This document shows, one piece after another, positions 26,240 through 35,600 of a stretch of 64,000 nucleotides of DNA. Below the pieces are notes generated by a model. The model did no database searches. It worked only from the letters and a program-made list of their open reading frames with translations, and was not told the DNA's origin. A program made the position numbers and the translations under genes. The DNA lies in contig NZ_WQMS01000006.1 in the NCBI RefSeq assembly GCF_009753715.1, positions 1 through 64,000 on the forward strand. Reading direction: 5' to 3'. The stretch is from Sphingomonas horti. GTDB lineage: Bacteria > Pseudomonadota > Alphaproteobacteria > Sphingomonadales > Sphingomonadaceae. The first letter of the stretch is position 1; each line of letters begins with the position of its first letter.

Positions 26240-27799
26240 TCAGGGAGCAGCGGTTGCGACAGCATGCGGCTTCCGCGACGCGGCGATCGCCCGCTCGAAC
26301 GCGAGCTCCGCGCACAGTCCGTCACGATCGCGGTGAATCACCGCGACCGCGACATCGCGGCCACCAGCACGGTACGTGACCGTGCAATCCCTTGCCTCGA
26401 TGCTGCCATCGATCGCCGCTTCGTCCCAGCTCCCCGCATGACCGACATAGGCAAGGCCCAGGTCATATTGTTCGGTCCAGAAGAAGGGCACCGCCTCATA
26501 AGGTTCCTGCAGCCCCAGCATGTTCCGGGCCGCCGTCTGGCCCTGGCGTTCGGCGACGACGAAATGCTCGACGCGAATCGATTCGCCGCTGAGCGGGTCG
26601 GGCCAGCGCGCGATGTCGCCGGCCGCGAAAATGCCCGGCGCGCTCGTCTGGAGAAACCGGTCCACCTCGACGCCATCGCCGGTCTTGAGGCCCGCAGCTT
26701 CCGCCAGCGCCGTCGCCGGCCGCACGCCGATGCCGACGACGACCAGATCGGCCTCGATCCGTTCGCCGTCGACCAGCGTCACCCCGGCCGCGTCGATTGC
26801 GCCGACATCGGCGTTCAGGTGAAAGACGACATCGTGCTGCTCGTGCAGGGAACGCAGGAACGCGCCGAGTTCGGGGCCCAGGATGCGCGCCATCGGGATC
26901 GCTCCGCGCCCGACGACATGCACCTCGATACCGCGTTGGCGGAGCGAGGATGCGACTTCCAGTCCGATAAAGCCGCTGCCGATCACCACCGCGCGGCGGG
27001 CGGTCTGGGCCTTCGCGAGCAGCGCGCGGCCATCGGCGAAGGTGCGGAGATAGCGGACATGAGGAAGGTCCGCGCCCGGCACGTCGAGTCGCACAGGCTC
27101 CGCGCCGGTCGCGAGCAGCAGCGCGCCGTAGCTGTAGCGGCTGCGATCGGCGAGCTCGACCGTGCGACTGTCGGGATCGATATGGACGACGCGCGCATTC
27201 AGCCGCACCTCGATGCCCTGATCGCGGAAGAACTCCGCCGGACGGAGCAGCATCCAGTCTTCGGGCGCGGTCCCGGCCAGATAGCCCTTGGAGAGATTGG
27301 GGCGGTCGCAGGGCAGGGACGCGTCCGCGCTCAGCATCGTTATCGGTCCGGCATAGCCTTCGCGGCGAAGCGTCTCGGCCGCGCTGTGGCCCGCCGCGCC
27401 TCCGCCGACGATGACGATCGAGGCCGGCCCGCGCGGGTCGCGATCGGGCGACGGGCTCTCCTGCCGCTCACGGGCATAGACCTTGCCGCCGGCCTGCTCG
27501 GTTCGCCAGCAGGGCAGCGGGGCGAGCGCGGGGGCCCGCAGCACGTGTCCGTTTTGCAGGCTGAAGCAGGCGTGGTGCCACGGGCAGCGGATGGTGCCGT
27601 CGACGATCAGCCCGTCGGCAAGCGGCGCGCCATAATGGGTGCAGGTCGCGCCGACCACGACGAAGCTGTCGCCTTGCCGGACGAGAAGCGCGGCCTCGCC
27701 GCCGACCTGGCCGGCGAGCATGGCGCCGTCGCCGATCGACGCGACGTCGATGCCTTCGCCGAAATCTGGTCCGTCGATCGCCACGGGGTCCTGGCTCAT
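26240..27799 (-). CDS. Rieske-FAD pyridine nucleotide-disulfide oxidoreductase (AIF-type)
   Basis: A 519-residue fusion. The N-terminal Rieske domain (about 1-105) has CTHYGAPL and CPWHHACF, the two Cys-x-His/Cys-x2-His pairs holding a [2Fe-2S] cluster. Next is an FAD/NAD(P)H reductase of the ferredoxin-reductase/AIFM3 type: IVIVGGGAAGHSAAETL binds FAD, VVIGSGFIGLEVASSL binds NAD(P)H, and GIFAAGDIARWPDP is the late FAD block. I chose ATG at 27799 (MSQDPVAID) because GGAGGATGGG precedes it; a TTG at 27811 opens the longer frame. It likely passes electrons from NAD(P)H to an unknown acceptor. Confidence 0.87.
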   Translation of the reverse strand: MSQDPVAIDGPDFGEGIDVASIGDGAMLAGQVGGEAALLVRQGDSFVVVGATCTHYGAPLADGLIVDGTIRCPWHHACFSLQNGHVLRAPALAPLPCWRTEQAGGKVYARERQESPSPDRDPRGPASIVIVGGGAAGHSAAETLRREGYAGPITMLSADASLPCDRPNLSKGYLAGTAPEDWMLLRPAEFFRDQGIEVRLNARVVHIDPDSRTVELADRSRYSYGALLLATGAEPVRLDVPGADLPHVRYLRTFADGRALLAKAQTARRAVVIGSGFIGLEVASSLRQRGIEVHVVGRGAIPMARILGPELGAFLRSLHEQHDVVFHLNADVGAIDAAGVTLVDGERIEADLVVVGIGVRPATALAEAAGLKTGDGVEVDRFLQTSAPGIFAAGDIARWPDPLSGESIRVEHFVVAERQGQTAARNMLGLQEPYEAVPFFWTEQYDLGLAYVGHAGSWDEAAIDGSIEARDCTVTYRAGGRDVAVAVIHRDRDGLCAELAFERAIAASRKPHAVATAAP

Positions 27800-27905
27800 C
27801 CCATCCTCCAAGATCCGACATCGCGGGCCGGCACGGACCGCGATCGGATCATCCTGTCCCCCGAGCTTCGATGCCCGCTTCGGCGAACCGTTCCCGCAGC
27901 TCGGC

Positions 27906-28319
27906 TCAGTCCATCTTGCAGAGCGTGTGCGACGACGACGACGATTGCCAGGCGATCATGCGCCACTGGCTGTCTGTCCGCCGCCAGATACTGAGGCAGC
28001 GGAAATGAAAGACCTGCTGTTCGCCTTCGAACCGGGAGTGGCCGAGCATCACGCCGATCAGGATCACAAGGTCGTCATACGTACGGGAGTCGGTCTCCAG
28101 AACGTCGAAATCCCGGTCGTAGGTCAGGCAATGAGTCCGGATGTCGGTCAGGTAGCTCTCTTTATCGTACATGCCGCCGACGCTGTTGATGTAGATCAGA
28201 TTGTCGTCGAGCAGCGGCGCGAGCGCGTCGACATCGTTGTTGCGCGTGGCTTCGATCCGGCGGAGTTCGAGCGACCGCACTTCGTCCAGTGCGGAGGTCT
28301 CAAGGTTGGTCGCCAGCAT
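27906..28319 (-). CDS. NTF2-like (SnoaL/DUF4440-type) protein
   Basis: A 137-residue protein with the cone-shaped NTF2-like fold: helical start (ALDEVRSLELRRIEATRNND), then LIYINSVGGMYDKESYL and RCLSIWRRTDSQWRMIAWQS. Members bind small molecules or act as isomerases; this one has no diagnostic catalytic set. The upstream AGGAGATGGAACC is a good ribosome site for the ATG at 28319. It follows the histidine kinase gene by 18 bp on the same strand, so they may be cotranscribed. Confidence 0.75.
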   Translation of the reverse strand: MLATNLETSALDEVRSLELRRIEATRNNDVDALAPLLDDNLIYINSVGGMYDKESYLTDIRTHCLTYDRDFDVLETDSRTYDDLVILIGVMLGHSRFEGEQQVFHFRCLSIWRRTDSQWRMIAWQSSSSSHTLCKMD

Positions 28320-28337
28320 GGTTCCATCTCCTCTTGC

Positions 28338-29252
28338 CTAGGCGGAGCGCCGGAATCGCGGCGTCAGATCGCCGGGCGCTCCGCCTTCGTTCACCCACCG
28401 GTCGAGTTGCCGCCACAGCCCCGGAAACGCGGGCGAATCCTGGTCGCAGGCCGGGAAGAAGAGATCGAACGCGGTCCCCTCGCCGACCCGGCTGTCGATC
28501 CTGACATAGCCGCCCACGCTCTTCATGAACGCGCAGACCTGCGGCACGCCGAGGCCGGTCCCGGTCTCGCCCTTGGTCGTGAAATAAGGATCGAAGATTC
28601 GGCGAGCGACCTCCAGGGGCATGCCTTCACCTTCGTCCTCGACCCGGACGCGCACGAAGAGGTCGTGATCGGCGGCACGGCCGGCCGGCGGAGCGCCGAC
28701 GACCGGCGCGGTGTCGATCACGATCTCGCCGCCATCGGGCATCGCATCGCGGGCATTGACGACGAGGTTCAGGATCGCCGCGTTGAATTGGGGCGGATCG
28801 ATCAGACAGGTTGGTAGGTTGGGCGAAAGCCGAAGCACCAGCCGGATGCTGGGGCCGGCACCATATTTCAGGAACAGCTCAAGGTCGCGCAGGAGATCGT
28901 TCAGACTCCGGGGGCCGGGCGCGAGTTCCTGCCGATTCGCGAAGGCGAGCAGGCGGGACGTCATCCGGAGCCCGCGCGCGACCCCGTCATGCGCGGCCGC
29001 GAGGCACGGGCCGCGCTTCTCCGCGTCGTCGAGGCAGTCTTCCGCCAGCCGCAGGCCGGATTCGATCACGCAGAGGATGTTCCGGAAATCATGGGCGATG
29101 CCCGTGGTCATCTCGCCCAGCGCGGTGATCCGCTGGACAGCCCCGGCGCTGCGTTCGGATGGCGTTGCGGAACTGTCCGGCTCCGCGCAGCCGACGCCGC
29201 GATCGTCCGGTTTCGGCCGGTCCCCGGCTGCTGCAGACATCGCGAGCGGCAT
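28338..29252 (-). CDS. soluble sensor histidine kinase without partner
   Basis: A 304-residue kinase with no membrane helix and no recognisable input domain. H-box GEMTTGIAHDFRNIL, N-box NLVVNARDAMPDGG, the G-box RVEDEGEGMP with FDPYFTTKGETGTGLG, and ending GEGTAFDLFFP. The HDFRN H-box type often belongs to hybrid or PAS-linked kinases. I chose ATG at 29252 because CAGGAGGGACAGG lies just ahead; the extension to 29531 has no domain sense. No response regulator is adjacent, so it is an orphan; the NTF2-like gene is 18 bp downstream. Confidence 0.8.
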   Translation of the reverse strand: MPLAMSAAAGDRPKPDDRGVGCAEPDSSATPSERSAGAVQRITALGEMTTGIAHDFRNILCVIESGLRLAEDCLDDAEKRGPCLAAAHDGVARGLRMTSRLLAFANRQELAPGPRSLNDLLRDLELFLKYGAGPSIRLVLRLSPNLPTCLIDPPQFNAAILNLVVNARDAMPDGGEIVIDTAPVVGAPPAGRAADHDLFVRVRVEDEGEGMPLEVARRIFDPYFTTKGETGTGLGVPQVCAFMKSVGGYVRIDSRVGEGTAFDLFFPACDQDSPAFPGLWRQLDRWVNEGGAPGDLTPRFRRSA

Positions 29253-29562
29253 GGTGCCTGTCCCTCCTGTTGCGTCCCCGAGGTCACGGCCGGGGCATGA
29301 GGCAAACATGGTGAGGCAATTATCTATATGCAAAGGAATGTTATTGCGGCTTTTGACGGATAATATTGCACTAAACGCCCTCGGCTCGGCGAATGCTTCA
29401 GCGTCAGCTCGGTCGCCACGCCAAAGGTCCGATGGGACGCACGCCCGCGAGCATGAACCTGCAGGTGCCGGAGACAAAGGAGTGGCAGCGGCTGCCGGGC
29501 AATCTTCGACGAACTCCAATGATGGCTGCAATGGGCGCAGACCGGCCGGTGAGGCTCAGACT
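29253..29562. other. 310-bp intergenic region upstream of the orphan kinase
   Basis: No credible gene. The part 29310-29372 is AT-rich for this genome and, on the minus strand, holds TATAGATAAT-like sequence that could serve as the kinase promoter. Short ORFs here (up to 84 codons) overlap the end of the outer-membrane factor gene and show no coding character. Confidence 0.4.
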
Positions 29563-30960
29563 TCAGCTCTTCTGCCATCCTCCGCCCAGGGCGCGGAACA
29601 GGTCGATCTGCGCGCGGGAAATGGCGGCGTCGGCGGCCGCCAGGTTCGCTTGGGTATCGGCGAGGGTGCGTTCGGCGTCGAGCAGTTCGAGCGAGTCGAC
29701 CTGGCCCTCGCGTTGGCGCGCCCGCGTGATCCGTGCCGCGACGCCCGCTGCGTTGCTCGCTGCCTGGAGCGCCGTGCGGCGCTCGAGCGCGCGGGCATAG
29801 ACGGTGAGGGCGGTTTCCGTCTCCTCCAGCGCCTGGAGCAGCGTGCCGTCGAACGTCGCCAGCGCGGCCTTGCTGTCGGCTTCAGCCTCCGCGATGCGGG
29901 CGCGTGCGGGCGCCTGGTTGACCGACCAATTGAGGAGCGGACCGAGCAGCCATGTAAGCGGGTTCGCGCCGAACACATTGCCGAAGCCGGTCCCGGTCGA
30001 CCCGACCGATCCGCCCAGCGTGATCCGTGGATACAGGTCGGCCGTCGCGACGCCGATGCGCGCCGTCGCCGCCGCCAGCCGCCGCTCGGCGGCGCGGACG
30101 TCCGGGCGCCGGGCGAGCAGCGCCGCGCCGTCGCCCACGGGAATCGGCTCGTCGAGCTTCAGCGTAGTTGTCCGCTCCGCGACTTCGGCGGGCAGCTCCT
30201 GCGGTGCGCGGCCGGTCAGCGTCGCCAGCCGGAACAGCGCCGATTGACGCTGTGCCTGGAGCGGCGGGATATCCGCTTGGCGCTGGTCGCGGAGCGTCTG
30301 AATGCGGGCGGTGTCGAGCGGGGTCTGCAAGCCTGCCTGCTCGCGTTTCCGCATCAGCGCGACCGACTGGTCGAGCAGCGCCACGATCCGCCTGGCCACG
30401 TCCAGCCGCTCGGCTGACGAGACCGCGTCCGCATAGGCGCGGGTGGTCTCCGCCGCGACGGCGACGCGGACCGCGTTCGTATCCGCTTCGGCAGCGCCGA
30501 CATCTCCCCGCGCGGCTTCGACGTTGCGGCTGACCCGACCGAACAGGTCGACTTCATAGGCGACGTTCAGCCCGGCATCGACCACCCAATTCTCACGGTC
30601 CGCGCCCGGGGCGCGCTGGCTGGCGGGGAGCCGGCCATATTGGGCACTGCCGCCGACATTGACCTGCGGCGTCCGGTCGGCTTGCACTTCGCGCAGCGAC
30701 GCGCGGGCGCGCTCCAGGTGCGCGACCGCGACGCGGATATCCGTGTTCGCCTTCAGTGCGTCCGCCACGAGCCGGTCGAGGACCGGATCGTTGTAGAGCC
30801 GCCACCAGTCGCCTTCGACGGCCGGCGCGGTGCTGGCGGCCTGGGGCGTGGTGGTAACGAACGGCGCGGTCGCGGCCGCGCGCGGCGTCGGCGCGACATA
30901 ATTCGGGCCGGCAGCGCAGGCGCCGAGGGCCAAAGCCGATGCAGTGATAAAAAAGCGCAT
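29563..30960 (-). CDS. RND efflux outer-membrane factor, NodT family lipoprotein
   Basis: A 465-residue TolC/OprM-type channel. Signal peptide with lipobox LGAC (MRFFITASALALGACAAGPNY), two outer-membrane efflux repeats (about 60-245 and 265-460), with LRDQRQADIPPLQAQRQSAL and ARRPDVRAAERRLAAATARI as NodT-type blocks. It forms the exit duct for the RND pump encoded just upstream. The start is fixed at 30960; the same frame stays open to 31674 but overlaps the pump gene and is a shadow. It is last in the operon. The 119-bp gap to the pump gene carries a repeat element, so some transcripts could end there. Confidence 0.92.
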   Translation of the reverse strand: MRFFITASALALGACAAGPNYVAPTPRAAATAPFVTTTPQAASTAPAVEGDWWRLYNDPVLDRLVADALKANTDIRVAVAHLERARASLREVQADRTPQVNVGGSAQYGRLPASQRAPGADRENWVVDAGLNVAYEVDLFGRVSRNVEAARGDVGAAEADTNAVRVAVAAETTRAYADAVSSAERLDVARRIVALLDQSVALMRKREQAGLQTPLDTARIQTLRDQRQADIPPLQAQRQSALFRLATLTGRAPQELPAEVAERTTTLKLDEPIPVGDGAALLARRPDVRAAERRLAAATARIGVATADLYPRITLGGSVGSTGTGFGNVFGANPLTWLLGPLLNWSVNQAPARARIAEAEADSKAALATFDGTLLQALEETETALTVYARALERRTALQAASNAAGVAARITRARQREGQVDSLELLDAERTLADTQANLAAADAAISRAQIDLFRALGGGWQKS

Positions 30961-30991
30961 TGAAAATGCTCCATTTCCTCTCCCGTTCGCG

Positions 30992-31067
30992 CTGAGCTTG
31001 TCGAAGCCCTCCTCTTCTTCCTGAACACGCGGGTCCAAAGAGGAAGGGGGGCCTTCGACAAGCTCAG
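30992..31067. repeat. inverted repeat with 15-bp arms (dispersed-repeat type)
   Basis: CTGAGCTTGTCGAAG at 30992-31006 is exactly complementary to CTTCGACAAGCTCAG at 31053-31067, with a 46-bp spacer. From memory, this kind of sequence occurs many times in sphingomonad genomes between genes as an extragenic palindrome. It sits between the RND pump and its outer-membrane factor, where it could weaken downstream expression or protect the upstream mRNA. Confidence 0.7.
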
Positions 31068-31079
31068 GCCGAATGGAGT

Positions 31080-34000
31080 TCAAGGCTGTTCCGCAGGAAA
31101 CATGATGGTTCCGCCCGCTGGCCCAGCGCCGCGCCACCGGGCGACGCGATCGCCCAGGGTCCGGCTCACGACGTAAAAGGTCGGGGTTAAGAGCAGGCCG
31201 AAAGCGGTGACGCCCAGCATGCCGAAGAACACCGCCGTACCGAGCGCCTGGCGCAGCTCCCAACCGGGCCCGCTCGCGATCACCAGCGGCAGCACACCCA
31301 GGATGAAAGCGAAGCTGGTCATCAGGATCGGCCGCAACCGGCTGCCCGCCGCCGATACGGCGGCCTCGACCAGGCTCTCGCCCCGCTCCTCCGCCTGCTT
31401 GGCGAACTCGACGATCAGGATCGCGTTCTTGGCCGCGAGCGCGATCAGCACGATCAGGCCGATCTGCGTCAGGATGTTGTTGTCCATACCCCGCAGGTTC
31501 ACGCCGGTCATCGCCGCGAACAGCGTCATCGGCACGATCAGGATCACCGCCAGCGGCAGCACCAGGCTTTCGAACTGGGCGGCCAGCACCAGGAAGACGA
31601 ACACGACCGCCATGCCGAACGCGATGCCGGCGACATTGCCCGCAGCCTTCTGCTGGAAGGCGAGGTCGGTCCATTCACCGCTGAATCCGGCCGGCAGCTT
31701 TGCCGCCCGCTGCTCCATCGCCGCCATCGACTGACCGGTGGAATAGCCGGGCGCGGTCTCGCCATCCACCTCGACCGACGGGAACAGGTTGAAGCGGGTG
31801 ACGCGATAGGGACCGGTCAGGTCGCGGAACGTCGCGATCGACCCAATCGGCACCATGCCGCCGGTGTCTGACCGCGTCTTCAGGTTGGCGATGTCGCCGA
31901 TATCGTCGCGGAACGGAGCGTCGGCCTGAGCCGTCACGCGGAAGGTGCGGCCCAGCAGGTTGAAATCGTTCACATAGGCCGAGCCCAGATAGACCGACAG
32001 CGTCTCGAACACCCGCGAGGGGGGCACGCCCAGCATGTCCGCCTTAGCGCGGTCGATGTCCGCGAAGATCCGCGGCGTGCCGGTGTTGAACAGCGTGTGG
32101 ACCTGGGCGAGGCCGGTCGTCTGGTTCGCCTGGCCGATCAGCCCGCCGGCGGCCTGCTCCAGCGCGCGATAGCCGGCGCCGTTCCTGTCCTGCACCATCA
32201 TGCGATAGCCGCCGCCATTGCCGATGCCCTGAATGACAGGAGGCGGGATCACGAACACCATCGCCTCGTTCATGTCGGCGACGGCACCGCGCATCCCGGC
32301 GACGATCTCGGCTTCGGTCTTGCCGCCCTCCGGCCGCTCGCCGAACGGCTTGAACGTCACATAAGCCGCACCGGCATTTGACGCCTGAGTGCCCGACGCG
32401 CCGTCGAAACCGGTAAACATCACCGCGGCCTGGGTGCCCGGCACTTTCAGCAGCCTCCCCACCGTCTGGCGCAGCACCTTGTCGGTTTGCGCGAGCGAGC
32501 TGCCGGGCGGAAGCTGGACCGCCGCGAGCGCATAGCCTTGGTCCTGCGCGGGGATGAAGCCGCCGGGCGTGATCCAGAACAGGCCGAACGTCGCCATGAC
32601 CAACCCGGCATAGCCGAGCAGCATCCGCTTCGGCCGCGTGACCAGCCTGCGCGTCAGCTCCGCATACCGGCGGCTGAGCGCGTCGAAGCCGCGGTTGAAC
32701 CGCTCGCCCGCCACGAACAGCGCGCGCCGCCAGCCATGCGCCGGCGCCTCGACCGCGTTGGGCCGCAACAGCATCGCCGCGAGCGCCGGCGACAGGGTCA
32801 GGGACAGTAGCAGTGAAATCACCGTCGCGCTGGCGATCGTCACCGCGAACTGGCGATAGAACTGGCCGGAAATGCCGGTCAGGAACGTCGTCGGGATGAA
32901 CACCGCGCACAGCACCAGCACGATCGCGACCAGCGCGGTCGACACTTCGTCCATCGACCGCCGCGCGGCCTCCAGCGGCCTCAGGCCATGCTCCAGGTTG
33001 CGCTCGACATTCTCGACGACGACGATCGCGTCATCGACAACGATGCCGATCGCGAGCACCAGCCCGAACATGGACAGCGTGTTCAGCGAATAGCCAAGCC
33101 CCGCCAGCACCGCGAAGGTGCCGATCAGCGACACCGGGATCGCGACGATCGGGATCACCGCCGCCCGCCAGCTCTGCAGGAAGACGAGGATCACCAGCAC
33201 GACCAGCACCATCGCCTCGAGCAGCGTCTTCTGCACCGCGTGCATCGATTCGCTGATGAACTGGGTCGGATTCCAGATGACGCGGTATTCGAGGCCCTTG
33301 GGGAACGTCTTCGACGCGGCCTTCAGCTCGCGCAGGATGCCTTGCTCGGCCGCGAGCGCGTTGGTGCCCGGCCGCTGCGTGATGCCCAGGATCACCGAAT
33401 CCTTGCCGGAGAGATACGCGTTGACGCCATAATCCTCGGCGCCCAGCTCGACGCGGGCGACATCGGACAGCCGCGTGATCGCGCCGGTGGCGGGATCGGT
33501 GCGGATGATGATGTTGGCGAATTGCTGCGGGGTGTCGAACCGGCCCTGCGTCTCCACGTTCAGCTGGTGCGCCGCGCCATTGTCGAACGGCGGCTGGCCG
33601 ATCGTGCCGGCTGCGACCTGCACGTTGCGGGACCGCAGCGCGGAAACGATCTCGCCCGCCGTCAGGCCAAGTTCGGCGGCCCGGCCCGGATCGATCCAGA
33701 CCCGCATCGCAAAGTCACGCGCGCCGAACACCTGCACGTCGCCGATGCCGTCGACGCGGGTCAGCCGGTCCTTCAGCTGGGTGAGGACGTAGTTCGAGAC
33801 ATAGCTGCGATCGAGCGAGCCGTCGGGCGACAGCACGTTGACCGCCATCAGCCACGACGGCGAGGTCTTGCGTACCACCACGCCCTGGCGGCGCACTTCC
33901 TCCGGCAGCTTGGGCTCGGCGAGCGCGACGCGGTTCTGGACCAGCACCTGCGCAGTATCGAGATCGGTGCCGAGCTTGAAGGTGACGGTGATCGTCAGCC

Positions 34001-34265
34001 GCCCGTCGCCCGTGGACTGCGACGACTGGTAGAGCATGTTGTCGACGCCGTTGATCTCCTGCTCGATCGGCGCGGCGACGGTATCGGCCACCGTTTCGGC
34101 CGAGGCGCCGGGATAGGCGGTCGACACGGTGACAGTTGGGGGCACGATCTCCGGATATTGGGAGACCGGCAGGCCGAAATAGGCGATCGCGCCGACGATC
34201 GTGATCACGATCGCGATGACGCCGGCGAAGATCGGGCGCGTGATGAAGAAACGCGAGAGGCGCAT
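31080..34265 (-). CDS. RND multidrug efflux pump (AcrB/MexB-type, HAE1)
   Basis: A 1061-residue inner-membrane drug/proton antiporter. N-terminus MRLSRFFITRPIFAGVIAIV is typical of HAE1 pumps; the proton-relay pair lies in GIVVDDAIVVVENVERNL; a late helix has GLIVLIALAAKNAILIVEFA. The length and twin periplasmic domains match AcrB. It works with the adaptor upstream and the channel downstream to expel organic compounds from the cell envelope. The 66 bp between pump and adaptor suggest one transcript. Likely repressed by the TetR protein encoded upstream. Confidence 0.95.
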   Translation of the reverse strand: MRLSRFFITRPIFAGVIAIVITIVGAIAYFGLPVSQYPEIVPPTVTVSTAYPGASAETVADTVAAPIEQEINGVDNMLYQSSQSTGDGRLTITVTFKLGTDLDTAQVLVQNRVALAEPKLPEEVRRQGVVVRKTSPSWLMAVNVLSPDGSLDRSYVSNYVLTQLKDRLTRVDGIGDVQVFGARDFAMRVWIDPGRAAELGLTAGEIVSALRSRNVQVAAGTIGQPPFDNGAAHQLNVETQGRFDTPQQFANIIIRTDPATGAITRLSDVARVELGAEDYGVNAYLSGKDSVILGITQRPGTNALAAEQGILRELKAASKTFPKGLEYRVIWNPTQFISESMHAVQKTLLEAMVLVVLVILVFLQSWRAAVIPIVAIPVSLIGTFAVLAGLGYSLNTLSMFGLVLAIGIVVDDAIVVVENVERNLEHGLRPLEAARRSMDEVSTALVAIVLVLCAVFIPTTFLTGISGQFYRQFAVTIASATVISLLLSLTLSPALAAMLLRPNAVEAPAHGWRRALFVAGERFNRGFDALSRRYAELTRRLVTRPKRMLLGYAGLVMATFGLFWITPGGFIPAQDQGYALAAVQLPPGSSLAQTDKVLRQTVGRLLKVPGTQAAVMFTGFDGASGTQASNAGAAYVTFKPFGERPEGGKTEAEIVAGMRGAVADMNEAMVFVIPPPVIQGIGNGGGYRMMVQDRNGAGYRALEQAAGGLIGQANQTTGLAQVHTLFNTGTPRIFADIDRAKADMLGVPPSRVFETLSVYLGSAYVNDFNLLGRTFRVTAQADAPFRDDIGDIANLKTRSDTGGMVPIGSIATFRDLTGPYRVTRFNLFPSVEVDGETAPGYSTGQSMAAMEQRAAKLPAGFSGEWTDLAFQQKAAGNVAGIAFGMAVVFVFLVLAAQFESLVLPLAVILIVPMTLFAAMTGVNLRGMDNNILTQIGLIVLIALAAKNAILIVEFAKQAEERGESLVEAAVSAAGSRLRPILMTSFAFILGVLPLVIASGPGWELRQALGTAVFFGMLGVTAFGLLLTPTFYVVSRTLGDRVARWRGAGPAGGTIMFPAEQP

Positions 34266-34331
34266 GGGGCTTCTCCTCGCTCGAATGGAGCTGATCTGTT
34301 GGATGCGAGGGGCTCCGGGCCCCCCTTACGC

Positions 34332-35597
34332 TTAGCGGGCGGCGAAGGTCGCCTGGTCAGGCGGCGGCGTGCCGATCGCCGGCGCGTCGGCGATCCGCTG
34401 AGGCGTCACCTGGCCGGGGCGGACCTGCACCTTAGCGCCGGGAGCGGCCAGCTGCGTTCCCGAGATCACGACGCGATCGACCGGCGTCAGGCCGGATCGG
34501 ATGACGCGCAGTCCGTCGACGAGCGCGCCGACCGCGACCGGCCTGGCGGCGACGGTGCCGTCCTTGCCGACCACCAGCACGATCTTGCGCGCCTGGTCCG
34601 TCTGGACCGCGGCATCGGGCACCAAGAGCGCCTTGACCGTGCCGCCGCTCGCCAGCCGCATGTTGCCGAACATGCCAGGCGTCAGGAACATGCCCGGATT
34701 GTCCAGCACCGCGCGGCCCCGGATCGTGCCGGACCTCGGATCGATGCCGTTGTCGGTGAAGTCGAGCCGGCCTTTCCAGCGATAATCCGGCTCGTCCTGC
34801 AGCCGGATTTCGACCCTCGAGGCTTCGGCGCCTTGTTCCTGGGCACGCTTCGCTTTCAGGAACAGGGCCTCGGACGCGTCGAAGCTGAAATAGATCGGAT
34901 CGAGCGCATTGATGGTCGTGAGCAGCGAGCCTGCCGCACCGTCGCCGGCAATGACGAGATTGCCTGGATCGATGCGCCGGTCGGACACGCGGCCGCCGAT
35001 CGGCGCGCGAACCTGGGTGAACTCCAGGTCGAGCGCGCGTGAGCGGACCCGCGCCTGCGCGCCGGCAACGGCAGCCACGGCCGCGCGCACCCGCGCCTGG
35101 AGCCGGTCGACTTCGCTTTGCGACACCGCCTGATCGTCGAGCAGCCGCTGCGCACGGCCCAGATCGGCCCTGGCCAGCGCGAGATCGCTCTCGGCGCTCG
35201 CCAGCCGGGCGCGCGCTTCGGCAAGCGCCGCCGCGAACGGGCGCGGGTCGATCGTGAACAGCACCTGCCCTTTGTGCACCGTCTGTCCGTCGGTGAAATG
35301 AACGGCCGTGATCTGGCCAGACACCCGCGGTCGCACCTCCACCGCGCGGCTCGCTTCGAAGCGGCCGACATAATCGTCCCACTCGTTGACGTCGCGAACC
35401 AGCGGCTGGGCGACGGTCACCGTCGGCGCCGGCGGCGCGGGAGGGGGCGGCGCTTCGCGATTGGCGACAACCAGTCCGCCGAGCAGCACGGCGAGCGGCA
35501 CACCGACAAAGGCGCCCTTGCGCCACCGCGCGCCAGCCCCGGGCTCGCCCGACGCGGCGACGTCGTTCGTCTCTTCGATCTTCGAAATCATGTTCAT
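34332..35597 (-). CDS. RND efflux periplasmic adaptor (AcrA/MexA-type)
   Basis: A 421-residue membrane-fusion protein. An N-terminal signal anchor (GVPLAVLLGGLVVANREA, around residue 32) is followed by the lipoyl half-domains (VEVRPRVSGQITAVHFTDGQ and VRAPIGGRVSDRRIDPGNLV) flanking the alpha-hairpin (about 105-170, rich in Arg/Ala heptads), then beta-barrel and membrane-proximal domains. No lipobox, so it is held by the N-terminal helix. It connects pump and channel. Start MNMISKIEETND at 35597; an internal ATG two codons later is equally possible. Confidence 0.93.
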   Translation of the reverse strand: MNMISKIEETNDVAASGEPGAGARWRKGAFVGVPLAVLLGGLVVANREAPPPPAPPAPTVTVAQPLVRDVNEWDDYVGRFEASRAVEVRPRVSGQITAVHFTDGQTVHKGQVLFTIDPRPFAAALAEARARLASAESDLALARADLGRAQRLLDDQAVSQSEVDRLQARVRAAVAAVAGAQARVRSRALDLEFTQVRAPIGGRVSDRRIDPGNLVIAGDGAAGSLLTTINALDPIYFSFDASEALFLKAKRAQEQGAEASRVEIRLQDEPDYRWKGRLDFTDNGIDPRSGTIRGRAVLDNPGMFLTPGMFGNMRLASGGTVKALLVPDAAVQTDQARKIVLVVGKDGTVAARPVAVGALVDGLRVIRSGLTPVDRVVISGTQLAAPGAKVQVRPGQVTPQRIADAPAIGTPPPDQATFAAR

Positions 35598-35600
35598 GGC

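Noticed and set aside
29253-29531. N-terminal extension of the orphan histidine kinase
   Set aside because: No domain or signal there, and a good ribosome site fixes ATG at 29252.
29563-31674. Longer form of the outer-membrane factor
   Set aside because: The part beyond 30960 lies inside the RND pump gene in another frame; the lipoprotein signal begins at 30960.
32988-35042. 684-codon plus-strand ORF
   Set aside because: Antisense to the RND pump and adaptor genes; composition typical of a shadow frame.
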